NCBI RefSeq assembly: GCF_030295915.1
Contig: NZ_AP027361.1
Coordinates: 3,100,001-3,164,000, forward strand
Length of the DNA stretch: 64,000 bases
Direction: 5' to 3'
From: Thalassotalea sediminis
GTDB taxonomy: Bacteria; Pseudomonadota; Gammaproteobacteria; Enterobacterales; Alteromonadaceae
Shown here in pieces: positions 27,059 to 39,490 of this stretch; position 1 is the stretch's first letter, and each line of letters starts with the position of its first letter. The position numbers and the translations under genes were made by a program. The notes beneath the pieces are model-generated. The model did no database searches, was not told the DNA's origin, and saw only the letters and a program-made list of their open reading frames with translations.

Positions 27059-28621
27059 TTACCACCATGTTGCATAGAGCGCGGTCAGAATAATAATCAC
27101 GCCAACAGTCGCTATATTAAACCCTTTTTCAGTCGAGAAGCTCACTTCTTTTAGGTTAACACTTGAGTTGGTAGCTTTACTATCTGTGAACAGTGAAACA
27201 GCAACACACAGTGCTAAGCACATTAAGAATACTAATCCAACACGATCCATAAATGGTAACTCAGGCCAAGCAAATTTTAACGTAAGTGAAAATACCGCTG
27301 AACCAATTGCTGCAGAAAGCGCACCAGCAGAGCTCGCTTTTGACCAAAACATACCCATGACGAAAATCACCACGATACCAGGGGTAAAGAAGCCGGTAAA
27401 TTCCTGAATATATTGAAACGCCTGATCAAACTTGCCTAGCAAGGGTTCTGCAACGATAAGTGCAATTGCCAAAGATAAAAGCGCAGCTATTCGACCAATG
27501 TGAACATAATGTCGCTGACTTTTACCAGGCTTCATTTTCGCATAAATGTCCATAGTAAAAATAGTAGAAATACTATTTGTCATGGACGCTAATGAAGAAA
27601 CGATCGCTGCAACAAGTGCCGCAAAGACTAACCCCTTTATACCAACTGGCATTAGTGCCATCATAGAAGGATAGGCTTGGTCTGGCGTGGTAAGTTGCGG
27701 ATAAAGAATGACACCTGCAATACCTGGAAGTACCACAATTACCGGCATTAACAATTTGAGATATGCGGCAAAAGCGATCCCTTTTTGCGCTTCTTTTACA
27801 TCTTTAGCGGCAAGTGCTCGTTGGATAATGTATTGGTTAAACCCCCAATAACTAAAGTTCATTACCCACATACCACCGATAAGCACGGAAATCCCAGGCA
27901 AACTCATGTAATGTTCGTTATCTTTACTCAGGATCATATCAAAATGACCAGGCACTTTTTCGGTAAGTACGCCAAAACCAGCTAATACACCTTCGCCTCC
28001 AGACACTGCGTCTAACGCGAGGTAACTTAAGAATAAACCACCAAAAACCAATAAAACAACCTGCAGGATATCGGTATATGCAACAGCTTTTAGGCCTCCA
28101 TATAACGAATAAGCAATTGAAAAAACGGCAAGGAATATCATGCCAAACATCCAATCAACACCAGCAACGGTTTCAATTGCTAAACCACCCAACCATAAAA
28201 CAGCCGTTAAATTGACGAATATATAAACGGCCAACCAAAATATTGCCATCGTTGTTTTAACGCGGTTATCGAAACGCTGTTCAAGGTACTGAGGCATGGT
28301 ATATATGCCATTTTTCAAAAAAATGGGTAACATGAATTTACCAACCAAAATAAGCGTAATTGCAGCCATCCATTCATAGGAAGCAATTGCTAATCCCAGC
28401 GCATAACCCGATCCTGACATACCGATAATCTGTTCGGCAGAAATATTTGATGCGATTAGTGATGCACCTATCGCCCACCATGGAAGCGCTTTACTCGCTA
28501 AAAAATAATCCTCAGTATTTTTACCACCTTGTTTGTCTTCTCTAGATATCCATAGTGCTAAGATCAATAGACCTAGCACATACGCGATAAACACGCCCAT
28601 ATCTAATGTTGCTAACTTCAT
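27059..28621 (-). CDS. Sodium/sugar symporter (SSS family, vSGLT-like)
   Basis: This 520-residue inner-membrane transporter (about 14 helices) starts with the SSS layout: WISREDKQGGKNTEDYFLASKALPWWAIGASLIASNISAEQ, a Na+-binding region. It continues with the signature GGLKAVAYTDILQVVLLVFGG. It resembles the Vibrio Na+/galactose symporter more than proline or pantothenate carriers. The GH63 gene lies upstream (48-base gap), the two probably forming an operon that ends at the downstream terminator. It likely imports the hexose released by the glycosidases. Confidence 0.88.
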   Translation of the reverse strand: MKLATLDMGVFIAYVLGLLILALWISREDKQGGKNTEDYFLASKALPWWAIGASLIASNISAEQIIGMSGSGYALGLAIASYEWMAAITLILVGKFMLPIFLKNGIYTMPQYLEQRFDNRVKTTMAIFWLAVYIFVNLTAVLWLGGLAIETVAGVDWMFGMIFLAVFSIAYSLYGGLKAVAYTDILQVVLLVFGGLFLSYLALDAVSGGEGVLAGFGVLTEKVPGHFDMILSKDNEHYMSLPGISVLIGGMWVMNFSYWGFNQYIIQRALAAKDVKEAQKGIAFAAYLKLLMPVIVVLPGIAGVILYPQLTTPDQAYPSMMALMPVGIKGLVFAALVAAIVSSLASMTNSISTIFTMDIYAKMKPGKSQRHYVHIGRIAALLSLAIALIVAEPLLGKFDQAFQYIQEFTGFFTPGIVVIFVMGMFWSKASSAGALSAAIGSAVFSLTLKFAWPELPFMDRVGLVFLMCLALCVAVSLFTDSKATNSSVNLKEVSFSTEKGFNIATVGVIIILTALYATWW

Positions 28622-28669
28622 TCTTTCTCCCCTAAAGTATTGAATACTTTTTATTGTTTTGCCGATGGC

Positions 28670-31096
<2,427 letters not shown>

Positions 31097-31168
31097 TTAA
31101 AACTACTTAGTACCTGCAGTAATCGCGAAAAACTACTGTACAAATTCATTATCACTTTATAATATCCC

Positions 31169-31180
31169 ATTTATACTATA
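31169..31180 (+). promoter_or_regulatory. Candidate regulon operator, ygjK/halogenase promoter
   Basis: ATTTATACTATA, which contains a TATACTA half-site, lies between the divergent GH63 and halogenase genes. It is 36 bases before the halogenase start and 88 bases before the GH63 start. Near-identical copies occur upstream of the TonB receptor and lacZ. Confidence 0.45.
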
Positions 31181-31215
31181 TATTTTATATTCTTCACATT
31201 TTAAGGGGAAAGTAA

Positions 31216-33204
31216 ATGATTAAATCAATTGTTGTACTTGGTGGTGGTAGTGCGGGGTGGTTGACAGCATGCCTGATCGCGGTAAAACACATCAATCGTC
31301 ATTCCCCTTTTACTGTCACACTTATTGAATCACCCAATATCCCAACGATTGGCGTAGGTGAAGGTACTTGGCCAACTATGGTGAATACTTTACAACAAAT
31401 TGGCATCAGTGAACTTACCTTTATGCAGCGTTGCGATGCCTCATTTAAACAAGCATCCAAGTTTGTTGATTGGGTAGACATGCAACCCGGTGACGCCTAT
31501 TACCACCCTTTTACGCCACCGCAAGACTTTGAAACACTAAGTTTAGTCGACGCTTGGCAAAAGCAATCTAATAAGCAAAAATTTGCCGACGTAGTTAGTC
31601 TGCAAGCTAAGCTTTGCCAGCAAAATCGTGCGCCCAAACAACTTAAACTTGGTGACTACAAAACAATAGAGAACTATGGATACCACCTTGATGCGGGCAA
31701 GTTCTCTCAATTACTCACTGAACATGGCACCGAAAAATTAGGCATTAAACATATTCTTGACGACGTTGTATCGGTTAACAGCCACGGCAATGGCGACATC
31801 GCCTCGCTAATAACTAAACAGCATGGCGAAATTAATGGCGATCTCTTCATTGATTGCTCTGGGCAAGCTGCGGCATTAATTGGTGATCACTATAAAATCC
31901 CATTTATCAGTAAAAAAGATACCTTATTTATCGATAAAGCAATTGCCGTACAAGTCCCCTACGCGTCAGCTGATTCAGATGTTGCTTCAGCGACAATATC
32001 AACCGCACAAACAGCTGGTTGGATTTGGGATATTGGCCTACCAACAAGACGTGGTGTTGGTCATGTATATAGCAGTAAATATATTTCACATCAGCGGGCT
32101 ACTGAACAGTTAAAAACCTATTTAGCAAAAACGGTAGATAATGTAGAACAGTTGTCGTTTAGAACGTTAGACATTAACCCAGGTTATCGGGCATGTTTTT
32201 GGCACAAAAATTGTGTCGCAGTTGGCATGGCCGCAGGTTTTCTAGAGCCACTGGAAGCGTCTGCATTAGTTATGGTGGAGCTGGCGGCAAAAACTATTGC
32301 ATTACAAATGCCTGCCAGCCGTGAAGCTATGGATGTAGTTGCTCGCCAATATAACAAGAATATGCTCTTTCGCTGGCAACGTATAATCGACTTTTTAAAG
32401 TTACATTACGTATTAAGCAAACGAGAAGATAGTGAATTTTGGCATGATAACCGTGACCCAAAAACAGTCCCAGATTCATTAAAAGAGTTGCTAACAATGT
32501 GGCAATACCAAGCTCCTGAAAATAATGGCTTTCTGAGCCCTTATGATCTTTTTCCAGCGGCAAGTTATCAATATATCCTTTATGGTATGGGCTTTGTCAC
32601 TCAAGAAAATATGTTAGGCAATCAAGATCAATTAGCTAAACAAGCAAACGACGCTTTTCAACGAGTACAAACTCGACGACGTAAAATGCCGCCCCTACTA
32701 CCAACTAATCGCGAAATACTTAACGAAATAAGACAATTAAACCGTGAAATAAACATAGATGTAAATAAAAGCGATATTGATAAACAATGGCAATACTTAA
32801 GATTGGATCATTTAGAAGATATTTGCCATCAGTATCCGATATTCTTCAAGAAACAAGACTCAGCATTTGTACCAATTTATTTAACGCATTTAAGTGAACA
32901 TCAAAATTCAGACGAAAAGCATGATAATCATAGTCAAACACATGATGATGTTGACTTAAAGCAAGCGTTCACGCCATTAGATGATAACGAGCTCTTTGAA
33001 CCAGTAAAGCTAGACATCACCTTAAACGATGAAACCGTCATAAAGATGAAAGGACTATATGTTTTGCAGCAAAATAAATGGCAGCGAATAACATCATCAC
33101 AATACTTTTCTCCGGATATAACCGCACAGCTGGCACTGATTCAGTCGTCTTTGCAGCATGTGCCAAAACTAATCGCACAAGAAAATCAGCAACGAGATAA
33201 TTAA
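31216..33204 (+). CDS. Tryptophan-halogenase-like flavoprotein with SapC-like C-terminal extension
   Basis: The 662-residue protein has the flavin motif VVLGGGSAGW (7-16), GEGTWPT (48-54), Lys78 in ASFKQASKF aligning with the catalytic lysine of flavin halogenases, and GWIWDIGLP (268-276), in which the canonical W-x-W-x-I-P proline is glycine. Residues 522-662 match no halogenase. YPIFF and GLYVLQQNKWQRI there resemble SapC, which is often encoded beside such halogenases in TonB-receptor loci. The gene faces a GH63/symporter operon, so it belongs to a saccharide system. True halogenation is unproven. Confidence 0.72.
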   Translation: MIKSIVVLGGGSAGWLTACLIAVKHINRHSPFTVTLIESPNIPTIGVGEGTWPTMVNTLQQIGISELTFMQRCDASFKQASKFVDWVDMQPGDAYYHPFTPPQDFETLSLVDAWQKQSNKQKFADVVSLQAKLCQQNRAPKQLKLGDYKTIENYGYHLDAGKFSQLLTEHGTEKLGIKHILDDVVSVNSHGNGDIASLITKQHGEINGDLFIDCSGQAAALIGDHYKIPFISKKDTLFIDKAIAVQVPYASADSDVASATISTAQTAGWIWDIGLPTRRGVGHVYSSKYISHQRATEQLKTYLAKTVDNVEQLSFRTLDINPGYRACFWHKNCVAVGMAAGFLEPLEASALVMVELAAKTIALQMPASREAMDVVARQYNKNMLFRWQRIIDFLKLHYVLSKREDSEFWHDNRDPKTVPDSLKELLTMWQYQAPENNGFLSPYDLFPAASYQYILYGMGFVTQENMLGNQDQLAKQANDAFQRVQTRRRKMPPLLPTNREILNEIRQLNREINIDVNKSDIDKQWQYLRLDHLEDICHQYPIFFKKQDSAFVPIYLTHLSEHQNSDEKHDNHSQTHDDVDLKQAFTPLDDNELFEPVKLDITLNDETVIKMKGLYVLQQNKWQRITSSQYFSPDITAQLALIQSSLQHVPKLIAQENQQRDN

Positions 33205-33278
33205 CAACAAATTAAACAACATTGCGCTGTTATTTGTGTTAGTTGCCACTCATTTATATATTGAGCAGCATGAAGCTA

Positions 33279-33296
33279 CTTTAATAGTTATTAAAG
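33279..33296 (+). terminator. Hairpin after the halogenase gene
   Basis: CTTTAAT and ATTAAAG pair across an AGTT loop about 75 bases beyond the halogenase stop. An AT-rich run containing TTTATTTTTTCC follows shortly after. The 343-base gap 33205-33547 shows no other structure I can support. Confidence 0.35.
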
Positions 33297-33547
33297 TTAA
33301 AACATTTATTTTTTCCATTTATACACCTTATTCATTATCGGCAACAGTTTGCCGTAGACATAATAATCTGGCAGCCTTGACAAGACCCTTAACCATTTCT
33401 AGTGAGTAATTTTTTGGGTTGCTGCTGTCTGCAGGCATTAATGGACCAAGTATTAATTTAAATATCGTAAACGCCCCAAAAGTGGAGTGATTATTGCTAT
33501 ACCTTTTCTTAGCAAGTTAGTTTTACAGCGATAAGGTGGCACGCAAA

Positions 33548-34225
33548 ATGGAAATATCCAAGGTAACTTTTCGACAGCATACTCAAAATACACAACCAGC
33601 AAGCATGCTTAAAAGCAATAATAATTTTGCGCAAGTGTTAGCAGATTATCAGCCGGCGATATCGAACAAAGATCAGGTAACACCAAGTAATGCTGAAACG
33701 TATGTTATGAATACAAATCAAGGCAAACAAAATATCGTTCTAGATGACTATTTAACGCCTGGCCCTCAGTCTTCCTCAGTTAATATAAATGATATTCCAC
33801 TATTGCTGCCGACCGCACATAACATTGATACCTTATCAAAGTATACTCAAGAACAATTCAAAGACCTTTTATCGCAATATAATATATCAACACCGCCAAA
33901 AACCATCGAGTTTGATACCGAAGGACAATTAGTTTTACCTGCAGACTATCCATATACAGCACAGTTAAAACACGCATTATCAGAAAACCCTAATGTAGAA
34001 AATGCATTACGAACGACTGCGGCGTTAGCGAGTCATTATGCAGGTATCATGGAAGGACAACCATTTCGAGATGAAATGTCGACTGCAAGATCGCAAGCAG
34101 ACCGAGATAGAATTGTTGAAAAATACAGTTACCTATTTGACGATGACCGGCCCGCTAAGCAAATAATACTGACGTTTTTAGGTGATGGTAATTTGCTATT
34201 AACCGAAAAAAAACAAACAGCGTGA
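33548..34225 (+). CDS. Uncharacterised soluble protein
   Basis: The start chosen is the ATG at 33548 with AAGGTGG 7 bases upstream; the GTG at 33536 overlaps that ribosome site. The 225-residue product has no signal peptide or membrane helix. Its first ~100 residues are polar, low-complexity and rich in Asn/Gln/Ser. The last ~110 residues look folded (FKDLLSQYNISTPPKTIEFD, then LKHALSENPNVENALRTTAAL and KYSYLFDDDRPAKQIILTFLGDG). No family recognised. It stands alone between the halogenase and the convergent saccharopine genes. Confidence 0.65.
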   Translation: MEISKVTFRQHTQNTQPASMLKSNNNFAQVLADYQPAISNKDQVTPSNAETYVMNTNQGKQNIVLDDYLTPGPQSSSVNINDIPLLLPTAHNIDTLSKYTQEQFKDLLSQYNISTPPKTIEFDTEGQLVLPADYPYTAQLKHALSENPNVENALRTTAALASHYAGIMEGQPFRDEMSTARSQADRDRIVEKYSYLFDDDRPAKQIILTFLGDGNLLLTEKKQTA

Positions 34226-34298
34226 TCACACAGTGCCTAACAAATTAAACATGGAATGATAATAAATATCGATGTTTGTTGTACATATCTGTTGGCAG

Positions 34299-34328
34299 AA
34301 AAAAACCCCTTAGATAAACCTAAGGGGC
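34299..34328 (-). terminator. Rho-independent terminator of the saccharopine dehydrogenase unit
   Basis: CCCCTTAG and CTAAGGGG arms with a short loop run into seven T on the minus strand just after the saccharopine gene. It may also close the opposing 33548 gene. Confidence 0.85.
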
Positions 34329-34364
34329 GCCAATGCTACAAATACATAGCCAAGGAAATAACAA

Positions 34365-35513
34365 TTAAACAAGTTGTTCAATGTGTGCTGATTGGCCAAG
34401 TTCCGAGAGTTTATCTAACCATTTTTGTGCAATTTCAGGTTGGCTAGGTGCTGCATGTACGCCTGCTGGAATATCACCATTGATAACCGCTTCAATACCA
34501 ATTGCGACGGTAATAGACACTAAACGTGCCATCGCTTGCCCCTCATTATTGCCTGCTGCGTCCATATAGTAACGTTGATGCCAAACGGTGTTGTCTTCTT
34601 GCTTTGCTTCAAGCTCAACTGACATAACTACACGGTCGGGTTCGCCTTCTGCGTAACTGTACTTTTCTTCCAAATCTTGGCTGATCGCTTCCATTTTTGC
34701 TAAACCATCTTCACCTTGAAGATCACCCACTTGATCAAAAAGATATTGCCATGCTTGAGACCAGCCATTTAAACGTAGCGTACCACGCACAAATTCTTCA
34801 ATTTGCCATGTTGGTTCAAACTCGTATTGCTCAACAAATGGCACTGAATCGCGGTTAGGGTAGGCCTGAAATGTCTCGTTTACCGCACTGATATGTATAT
34901 CTTTTAATGCTTCCCATGGGCCTTTTGAAGTGTTCTCAACTCCATTTTCAAGCCATTTTGCCGGTGATGTCAGCGCTTTAAGGACACCAAGTGGTGACCA
35001 GCTGAACTTATATTTAAAGTCATTTGGTGTTTTTGGAAAACCACCACAATATGAGCGAAAATAAAGCTTAGTATTAGGGTTACACGCTTCGCTCGCTTTA
35101 AATCGATTCACCAATAAATGCGCAAATAAGTGGTCGATACCAGGATCTAAACCAATTTCGTTAATAAAGGTTAATTCTTTCGCTTTAGCCTTAGCATCCA
35201 ATGCTTTCATTTCAGGTGAAATATAACTGCTTGATACAAAATGTGCGCCTTTTTCAAGGCATAAGTTCGCTACTTCAACATGCATATTTGCGGGTAACAT
35301 CGATACTAGCACGTCACCAGGTTTTACCTTGTTTGCTAGTACTGACCAATCGAGTTGCATCAACTGACATTCAATATCTGCGTCATTTAACATATCTTGC
35401 GCTTTATCAATTCGGCGGTTCCAAACTAAAAGGTTATGTGATGAGTTAGCTAAGTATTTGATACCTGGCGTGGCAGATAGCCCAACGCCAAGCCAATGAA
35501 TAGTTGCGTTCAT
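34365..35513 (-). CDS. Saccharopine dehydrogenase, Lys9-like
   Basis: The start chosen is MNATIHWLGVGLSATPG (382 residues); the longer frame begins in the preceding gene. An N-terminal Rossmann fold is followed by the saccharopine-dehydrogenase C-terminal domain, with NEIGLDPGIDHLFAHLLV as the Lys9-type substrate motif (DPGIDH). Lys9-type enzymes link glutamate and aminoadipate semialdehyde with saccharopine. It pairs with the Lys1-like gene just upstream, so the cell has separate LKR- and SDH-type functions. Breakdown of lysine is more likely than synthesis, since bacteria of this group make lysine by the DAP route. Confidence 0.8.
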   Translation of the reverse strand: MNATIHWLGVGLSATPGIKYLANSSHNLLVWNRRIDKAQDMLNDADIECQLMQLDWSVLANKVKPGDVLVSMLPANMHVEVANLCLEKGAHFVSSSYISPEMKALDAKAKAKELTFINEIGLDPGIDHLFAHLLVNRFKASEACNPNTKLYFRSYCGGFPKTPNDFKYKFSWSPLGVLKALTSPAKWLENGVENTSKGPWEALKDIHISAVNETFQAYPNRDSVPFVEQYEFEPTWQIEEFVRGTLRLNGWSQAWQYLFDQVGDLQGEDGLAKMEAISQDLEEKYSYAEGEPDRVVMSVELEAKQEDNTVWHQRYYMDAAGNNEGQAMARLVSITVAIGIEAVINGDIPAGVHAAPSQPEIAQKWLDKLSELGQSAHIEQLV

Positions 35514-35526
35514 AGTTAGGTTTCTC

Positions 35527-36594
35527 TTATAGATGTGTCGTGTTTTGATGAAAGAATTCGAGCGCTTTATCCCACACGGGTAAGCGCAAATCATTTAAAG
35601 TTGCTAAGTAAGGAACAAGCTGTTGACCGTAGTCTTCACTACTCTCTTTTGGTAATAATGACGGTAAGTGGTCAATTGCAATAAGATGCAAGCTGTTACT
35701 GCCTGACAATACTTCGATCGTTGGTTCGTTAAAGGTAGTACAACGTTCATATATTCGTATCGGGTTATAATCGCCATATGGATCACAGCTGACATCCGTG
35801 ATAACACTAAGTTTACGAGACGCGGTATCTAATGAATCAAAGGTGACAAAAGGCGGTAAATCTTGGTTTACTAATACACAATTAACCAGCACATCAGCAT
35901 CGTTTACCTGTGTAAATGGACCACCTACAGCTGTTTCCGCCATGTCCCATTCAATCGTTTCTAATTGTAATGCCTTAGCTAAGCCAATAGCGCCTGAACC
36001 ACTTCTGCCTTTCGCCCCTATCACCATGACCTTTGGTTTACTCGCACATTGAGAGAGCAATAACGAAACGGTTTCGATTAACTTACTTTGATCAGGAAAA
36101 GAACTTATTGGCGCCATTACTTGCTTGCCAAGTGCTTTATTTGCCCAAGCCCACACACCAAGTGCTGCGCCTGCAAATCCAGCCCAATATCCAAATGCCG
36201 CAATACGGCGATTATTTTCATCAAGCAAGAACTCTAAATCGTAAAGTTCCCCTTTACCTTGGGTAAAGCGAGATAATATTTGCGCAGCCCCAGCTTGTGC
36301 TTTGTACGCGTGAGCAAAATAAATATGTTTATGAATCAAAGGAAAACGATCTTCTGGCAGCTCTTTTAATCCCAGAATGAAGGCTTCTTTGGGCGCTTGT
36401 GGCCAACTGCCTTGTGGAACAATATCGCAGCCAACCGCTTGATACTGTTCTATATGAAAAATATTTTGTGGCCCTTGTTCAACTGACACCTTAAAACCGG
36501 TATCAATAAGCGATTTTGCACCGCTAGGCGTAAGGGCAGTGCGCTGTTCATGAGGTTTAGTTTCGGCACGTAACCAGAGATGTGTCTGACTCAT
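35527..36594 (-). CDS. Saccharopine dehydrogenase, Lys1-like (lysine-forming type)
   Basis: The 355-residue protein begins LWLRAETKPHEQRTALTPSG, with AlaDH/PNT-type N-terminal folds. It resembles fungal Lys1, the saccharopine dehydrogenase that links saccharopine with lysine and 2-oxoglutarate. VMVIGAKGRSGSGAIGLAKAL is its NAD-binding loop. The next gene, 13 bases on, is the Lys9-like partner, so the pair forms an operon. In reverse it can act as a lysine-2-oxoglutarate reductase. Confidence 0.82.
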   Translation of the reverse strand: MSQTHLWLRAETKPHEQRTALTPSGAKSLIDTGFKVSVEQGPQNIFHIEQYQAVGCDIVPQGSWPQAPKEAFILGLKELPEDRFPLIHKHIYFAHAYKAQAGAAQILSRFTQGKGELYDLEFLLDENNRRIAAFGYWAGFAGAALGVWAWANKALGKQVMAPISSFPDQSKLIETVSLLLSQCASKPKVMVIGAKGRSGSGAIGLAKALQLETIEWDMAETAVGGPFTQVNDADVLVNCVLVNQDLPPFVTFDSLDTASRKLSVITDVSCDPYGDYNPIRIYERCTTFNEPTIEVLSGSNSLHLIAIDHLPSLLPKESSEDYGQQLVPYLATLNDLRLPVWDKALEFFHQNTTHL

Positions 36595-36707
36595 AAAAAT
36601 AATTACTTCTCGTTGATAAATGTCAAAAACAATGTGATGGCAAAGTCAATCAGACACCCAAGCTACTATTGAGTACCTGATTAACTTTGATTTAGTTGAT
36701 GCAGTGA

Positions 36708-39422
36708 CTAAAACTTGCCACGAATACCCAAAGAATATCGAGGGCCAGTTTCTGTTACTGTTAACGTTTGATTGGCGTATTCCGCATTCTTGATATACAA
36801 CTCATTAGTCACGTTAATACCTTCAAAGAAAACGGTTAGGTTTTCAGTCAAGTCATAACTACCGCTAATATCCACTTGCTTATAATCGTCTACGTAATGA
36901 CCATCACGCCATGATTGCGGTTTAGACTGCATAAAACGATCTCGGTTGTTATAGGCAATACGGAATTGAATATTGTCTTTTTCGTAGAATAAAATAAGGT
37001 TTTGTGAATCACTTAAACCAATTAATGGTAGCTTTTCTCCACCTTTATCTGCTGTTGATTCACTATCAACAAAGGTCATGTTAGCAATCACACCTAAACC
37101 ATCAAATGGTGCTGGAAGACTGGTAAACATGTGTTGTACCGCAATTTCATAACCGTCAATTTTGGTACTATCTTCGTTAATAGGGCGAGACATTTTGTAA
37201 GTATAGCTACCGCTAGGTACAGTGACTGTTTCTTCTGTTTCACCATAACCTAAGTAACCATCTACATCTTTAGTGAAACCTGCTATTGCAGCATAGCTAC
37301 CTTCTTGGTAATACCACTCTAGTGAGTAATCAATGTTTGTAGATTCAAAAGGATTAAGTTTAGGGTTGCTTCCAGAACCAAATAATTGGTCTGTTGGTCC
37401 ATCACCATAGCTAGAAAGTGGAGACATCTCAGCTAATTCCGGACGTGTTAAGCTTTTTGACCATGCTAAACGGGCAATGATTTCATCCGTTATTTCCAAT
37501 TTACCATTTAAACTCGGCAATACATTGCTATAACTATGCCCTACTTCAACAGCAACATAATCATCAGAGGTAATCGCACGCACTTCTCCTGGCTTTTCGT
37601 TAGACTCAATCAAATCGAGTAATGCAACTTGATTACCTTTTGAAGTACTGTCAGTTTTTACATAGCGTACACCTGCAACTAGCGACCAAGGCATGTCATT
37701 CATTTCGCCTTCAAAGTAAAAGTCAGTGTACAAAGACATTAACTCTTCATTCACTTCGTAAGCTGTTGGATCATCTACAATACCAAAGCCTGCTCGCGCA
37801 AATATCTCACGTGCCACTTCAGGGTCATCTAATTGAGAAATTGCGTCTTCAGTACCTAAAAAGGCAAAAAGATCATCTGAATTCAATGTCGGCCAAAATT
37901 CTGTCGGGTTACCTGAACCACCTGATAGAAAACCATCAGCATTATATGTCCAAAGCATATCTGCAGGTAAAGGAATACGGGAACTATTATCAGCATATAT
38001 CCACGGTAGTGGGTTTTCTGTTTCGGCATATGTAGAGCCAAGCGTGCGGTCTGAGTAATGTACACCAAAACCAACTTTAACTAATGGTCCCATTTCCAAG
38101 AAGTAATCGTTATCTATTTTAGCTTCTAACACTTCATCTTCGACACGCGTTCCTTGTAAAGAAGCCCAGCCCGCAGTAAGCACATCACCATCTTTGAAAT
38201 TTTCAAACGTCATTGTTGGTACGAGATCACCCGATGTTCTGTCGTACGTATATTCACCTGGGCGACCAGCAACAACATCAGACCACCCTTTACCCGGATC
38301 ATGTTCCGCCTTTGACGTATTAATATCAGCAGTTAATCCCCAGTTATCATTTATTTGCCAATCAAGGTTTAAACCAAAGGCTTTTAGTTTGTTATCTGCA
38401 TCAGATTGACGTACTAAGGTTTCGATAAAACTATTAACAAAATCTGCTTTTACTAAAGTATTGCTTTCATCAAGCACAGGGTTTCTTACATTTCCAGTTT
38501 CAAACCACATTGGAAATACATCTTGGCGATACTGCACGTTGAAATCTGAATATAATGCATCGGCTGTTACCGTAACATTTTTTGTCGGCTTGTATTGAAG
38601 GACTAACGTGCCACTATTACGTTCACGTGTTTCCGTTTGCGCAATTTGATCATAGTTTTGAGGAAAATAAACTTCGCCATAATCTTGGCCGTCTAATTGA
38701 TTTTCGGTTTTGTAATAATAAGCAGTATTTGCCTGATCATAACGACTTTCACGTTTATAATGAGAAAAAGAGGCTAACACACCAAATTTGTCATCATCAA
38801 AGGTGTTGCTGATAAGCCCAGAAAACTGAGGGCTTACCTTACTTGTCATGTCGTCATACATCCCTTTGATGCTACCAACAGCCTTAAATCCAGGGAAATC
38901 CATTGGCTTAACCGTGCTTATATCAACAGTAGCGCCAATTGCACCTTCTTGTAGAGATGCGTTTTGCGTTTTGTATACTTCTGCACCATTAATAAGCTCA
39001 GACGCAAGAATATCAAAACTAAACGCACGACCACCACTGGTTGTTGCTAATGTTCTACCATTCAGTAATACCGAGTTAAACTCCGGTCCCATACCACGAA
39101 CCGTAATCAATTGACCTTCACCACCACTGCGATCTATTGATACACCTGTAATACGCTGTAGAGATTCAGCGACGTTTTGGTCTGGAAACTTACCAATGTC
39201 TTCTGCAGATATTGCATCAACTACATTGCTCGAGTCTTGTTTAATTCCTACGGAATTTATTAAGCTGCCGCGAATACCTGTAACAGTAATTACTTCAGTG
39301 TCATTATCTGCCTTATCTTCTTCCGCTTGATTTGCATCTGCCCATGTAATACCTGATACCCCAAGGTTTAACATGAGTAGAGATGTTAAATAGCTGAGCT
39401 TGAATGGCTTGCCGTTTTTCAT
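36708..39422 (-). CDS. TonB-dependent receptor, saccharide type
   Basis: The start MKNGKPFKLSYLTSLLMLNLG has AGAGGA 6 bases upstream, with a signal peptide ending TWA (904 residues). The plug contains VITVTGIRGSL (TonB box region) and KFPDQNVAESLQRITGVSIDRSGGEGQLITVRGMG, the Caulobacter-type TonB-receptor signature. A 22-strand-like barrel follows and ends GIRGKF with terminal phenylalanine. It imports large oligosaccharides across the outer membrane. The promoter has a 12-mer shared with lacZ and ygjK. The substrate is a galactoside or glucoside by context. Confidence 0.9.
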   Translation of the reverse strand: MKNGKPFKLSYLTSLLMLNLGVSGITWADANQAEEDKADNDTEVITVTGIRGSLINSVGIKQDSSNVVDAISAEDIGKFPDQNVAESLQRITGVSIDRSGGEGQLITVRGMGPEFNSVLLNGRTLATTSGGRAFSFDILASELINGAEVYKTQNASLQEGAIGATVDISTVKPMDFPGFKAVGSIKGMYDDMTSKVSPQFSGLISNTFDDDKFGVLASFSHYKRESRYDQANTAYYYKTENQLDGQDYGEVYFPQNYDQIAQTETRERNSGTLVLQYKPTKNVTVTADALYSDFNVQYRQDVFPMWFETGNVRNPVLDESNTLVKADFVNSFIETLVRQSDADNKLKAFGLNLDWQINDNWGLTADINTSKAEHDPGKGWSDVVAGRPGEYTYDRTSGDLVPTMTFENFKDGDVLTAGWASLQGTRVEDEVLEAKIDNDYFLEMGPLVKVGFGVHYSDRTLGSTYAETENPLPWIYADNSSRIPLPADMLWTYNADGFLSGGSGNPTEFWPTLNSDDLFAFLGTEDAISQLDDPEVAREIFARAGFGIVDDPTAYEVNEELMSLYTDFYFEGEMNDMPWSLVAGVRYVKTDSTSKGNQVALLDLIESNEKPGEVRAITSDDYVAVEVGHSYSNVLPSLNGKLEITDEIIARLAWSKSLTRPELAEMSPLSSYGDGPTDQLFGSGSNPKLNPFESTNIDYSLEWYYQEGSYAAIAGFTKDVDGYLGYGETEETVTVPSGSYTYKMSRPINEDSTKIDGYEIAVQHMFTSLPAPFDGLGVIANMTFVDSESTADKGGEKLPLIGLSDSQNLILFYEKDNIQFRIAYNNRDRFMQSKPQSWRDGHYVDDYKQVDISGSYDLTENLTVFFEGINVTNELYIKNAEYANQTLTVTETGPRYSLGIRGKF

Positions 39423-39490
39423 ATCTATTCCTCTGTTAGTCATGTCATTTAAACGCGTGTCTTACTGCACACTTATACTACTATCGTATT

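Noticed and set aside
37622..38035. 137-residue ORF opposite the TonB receptor
   Set aside because: Shadow frame of a well-supported gene, with biased leucine and histidine content.
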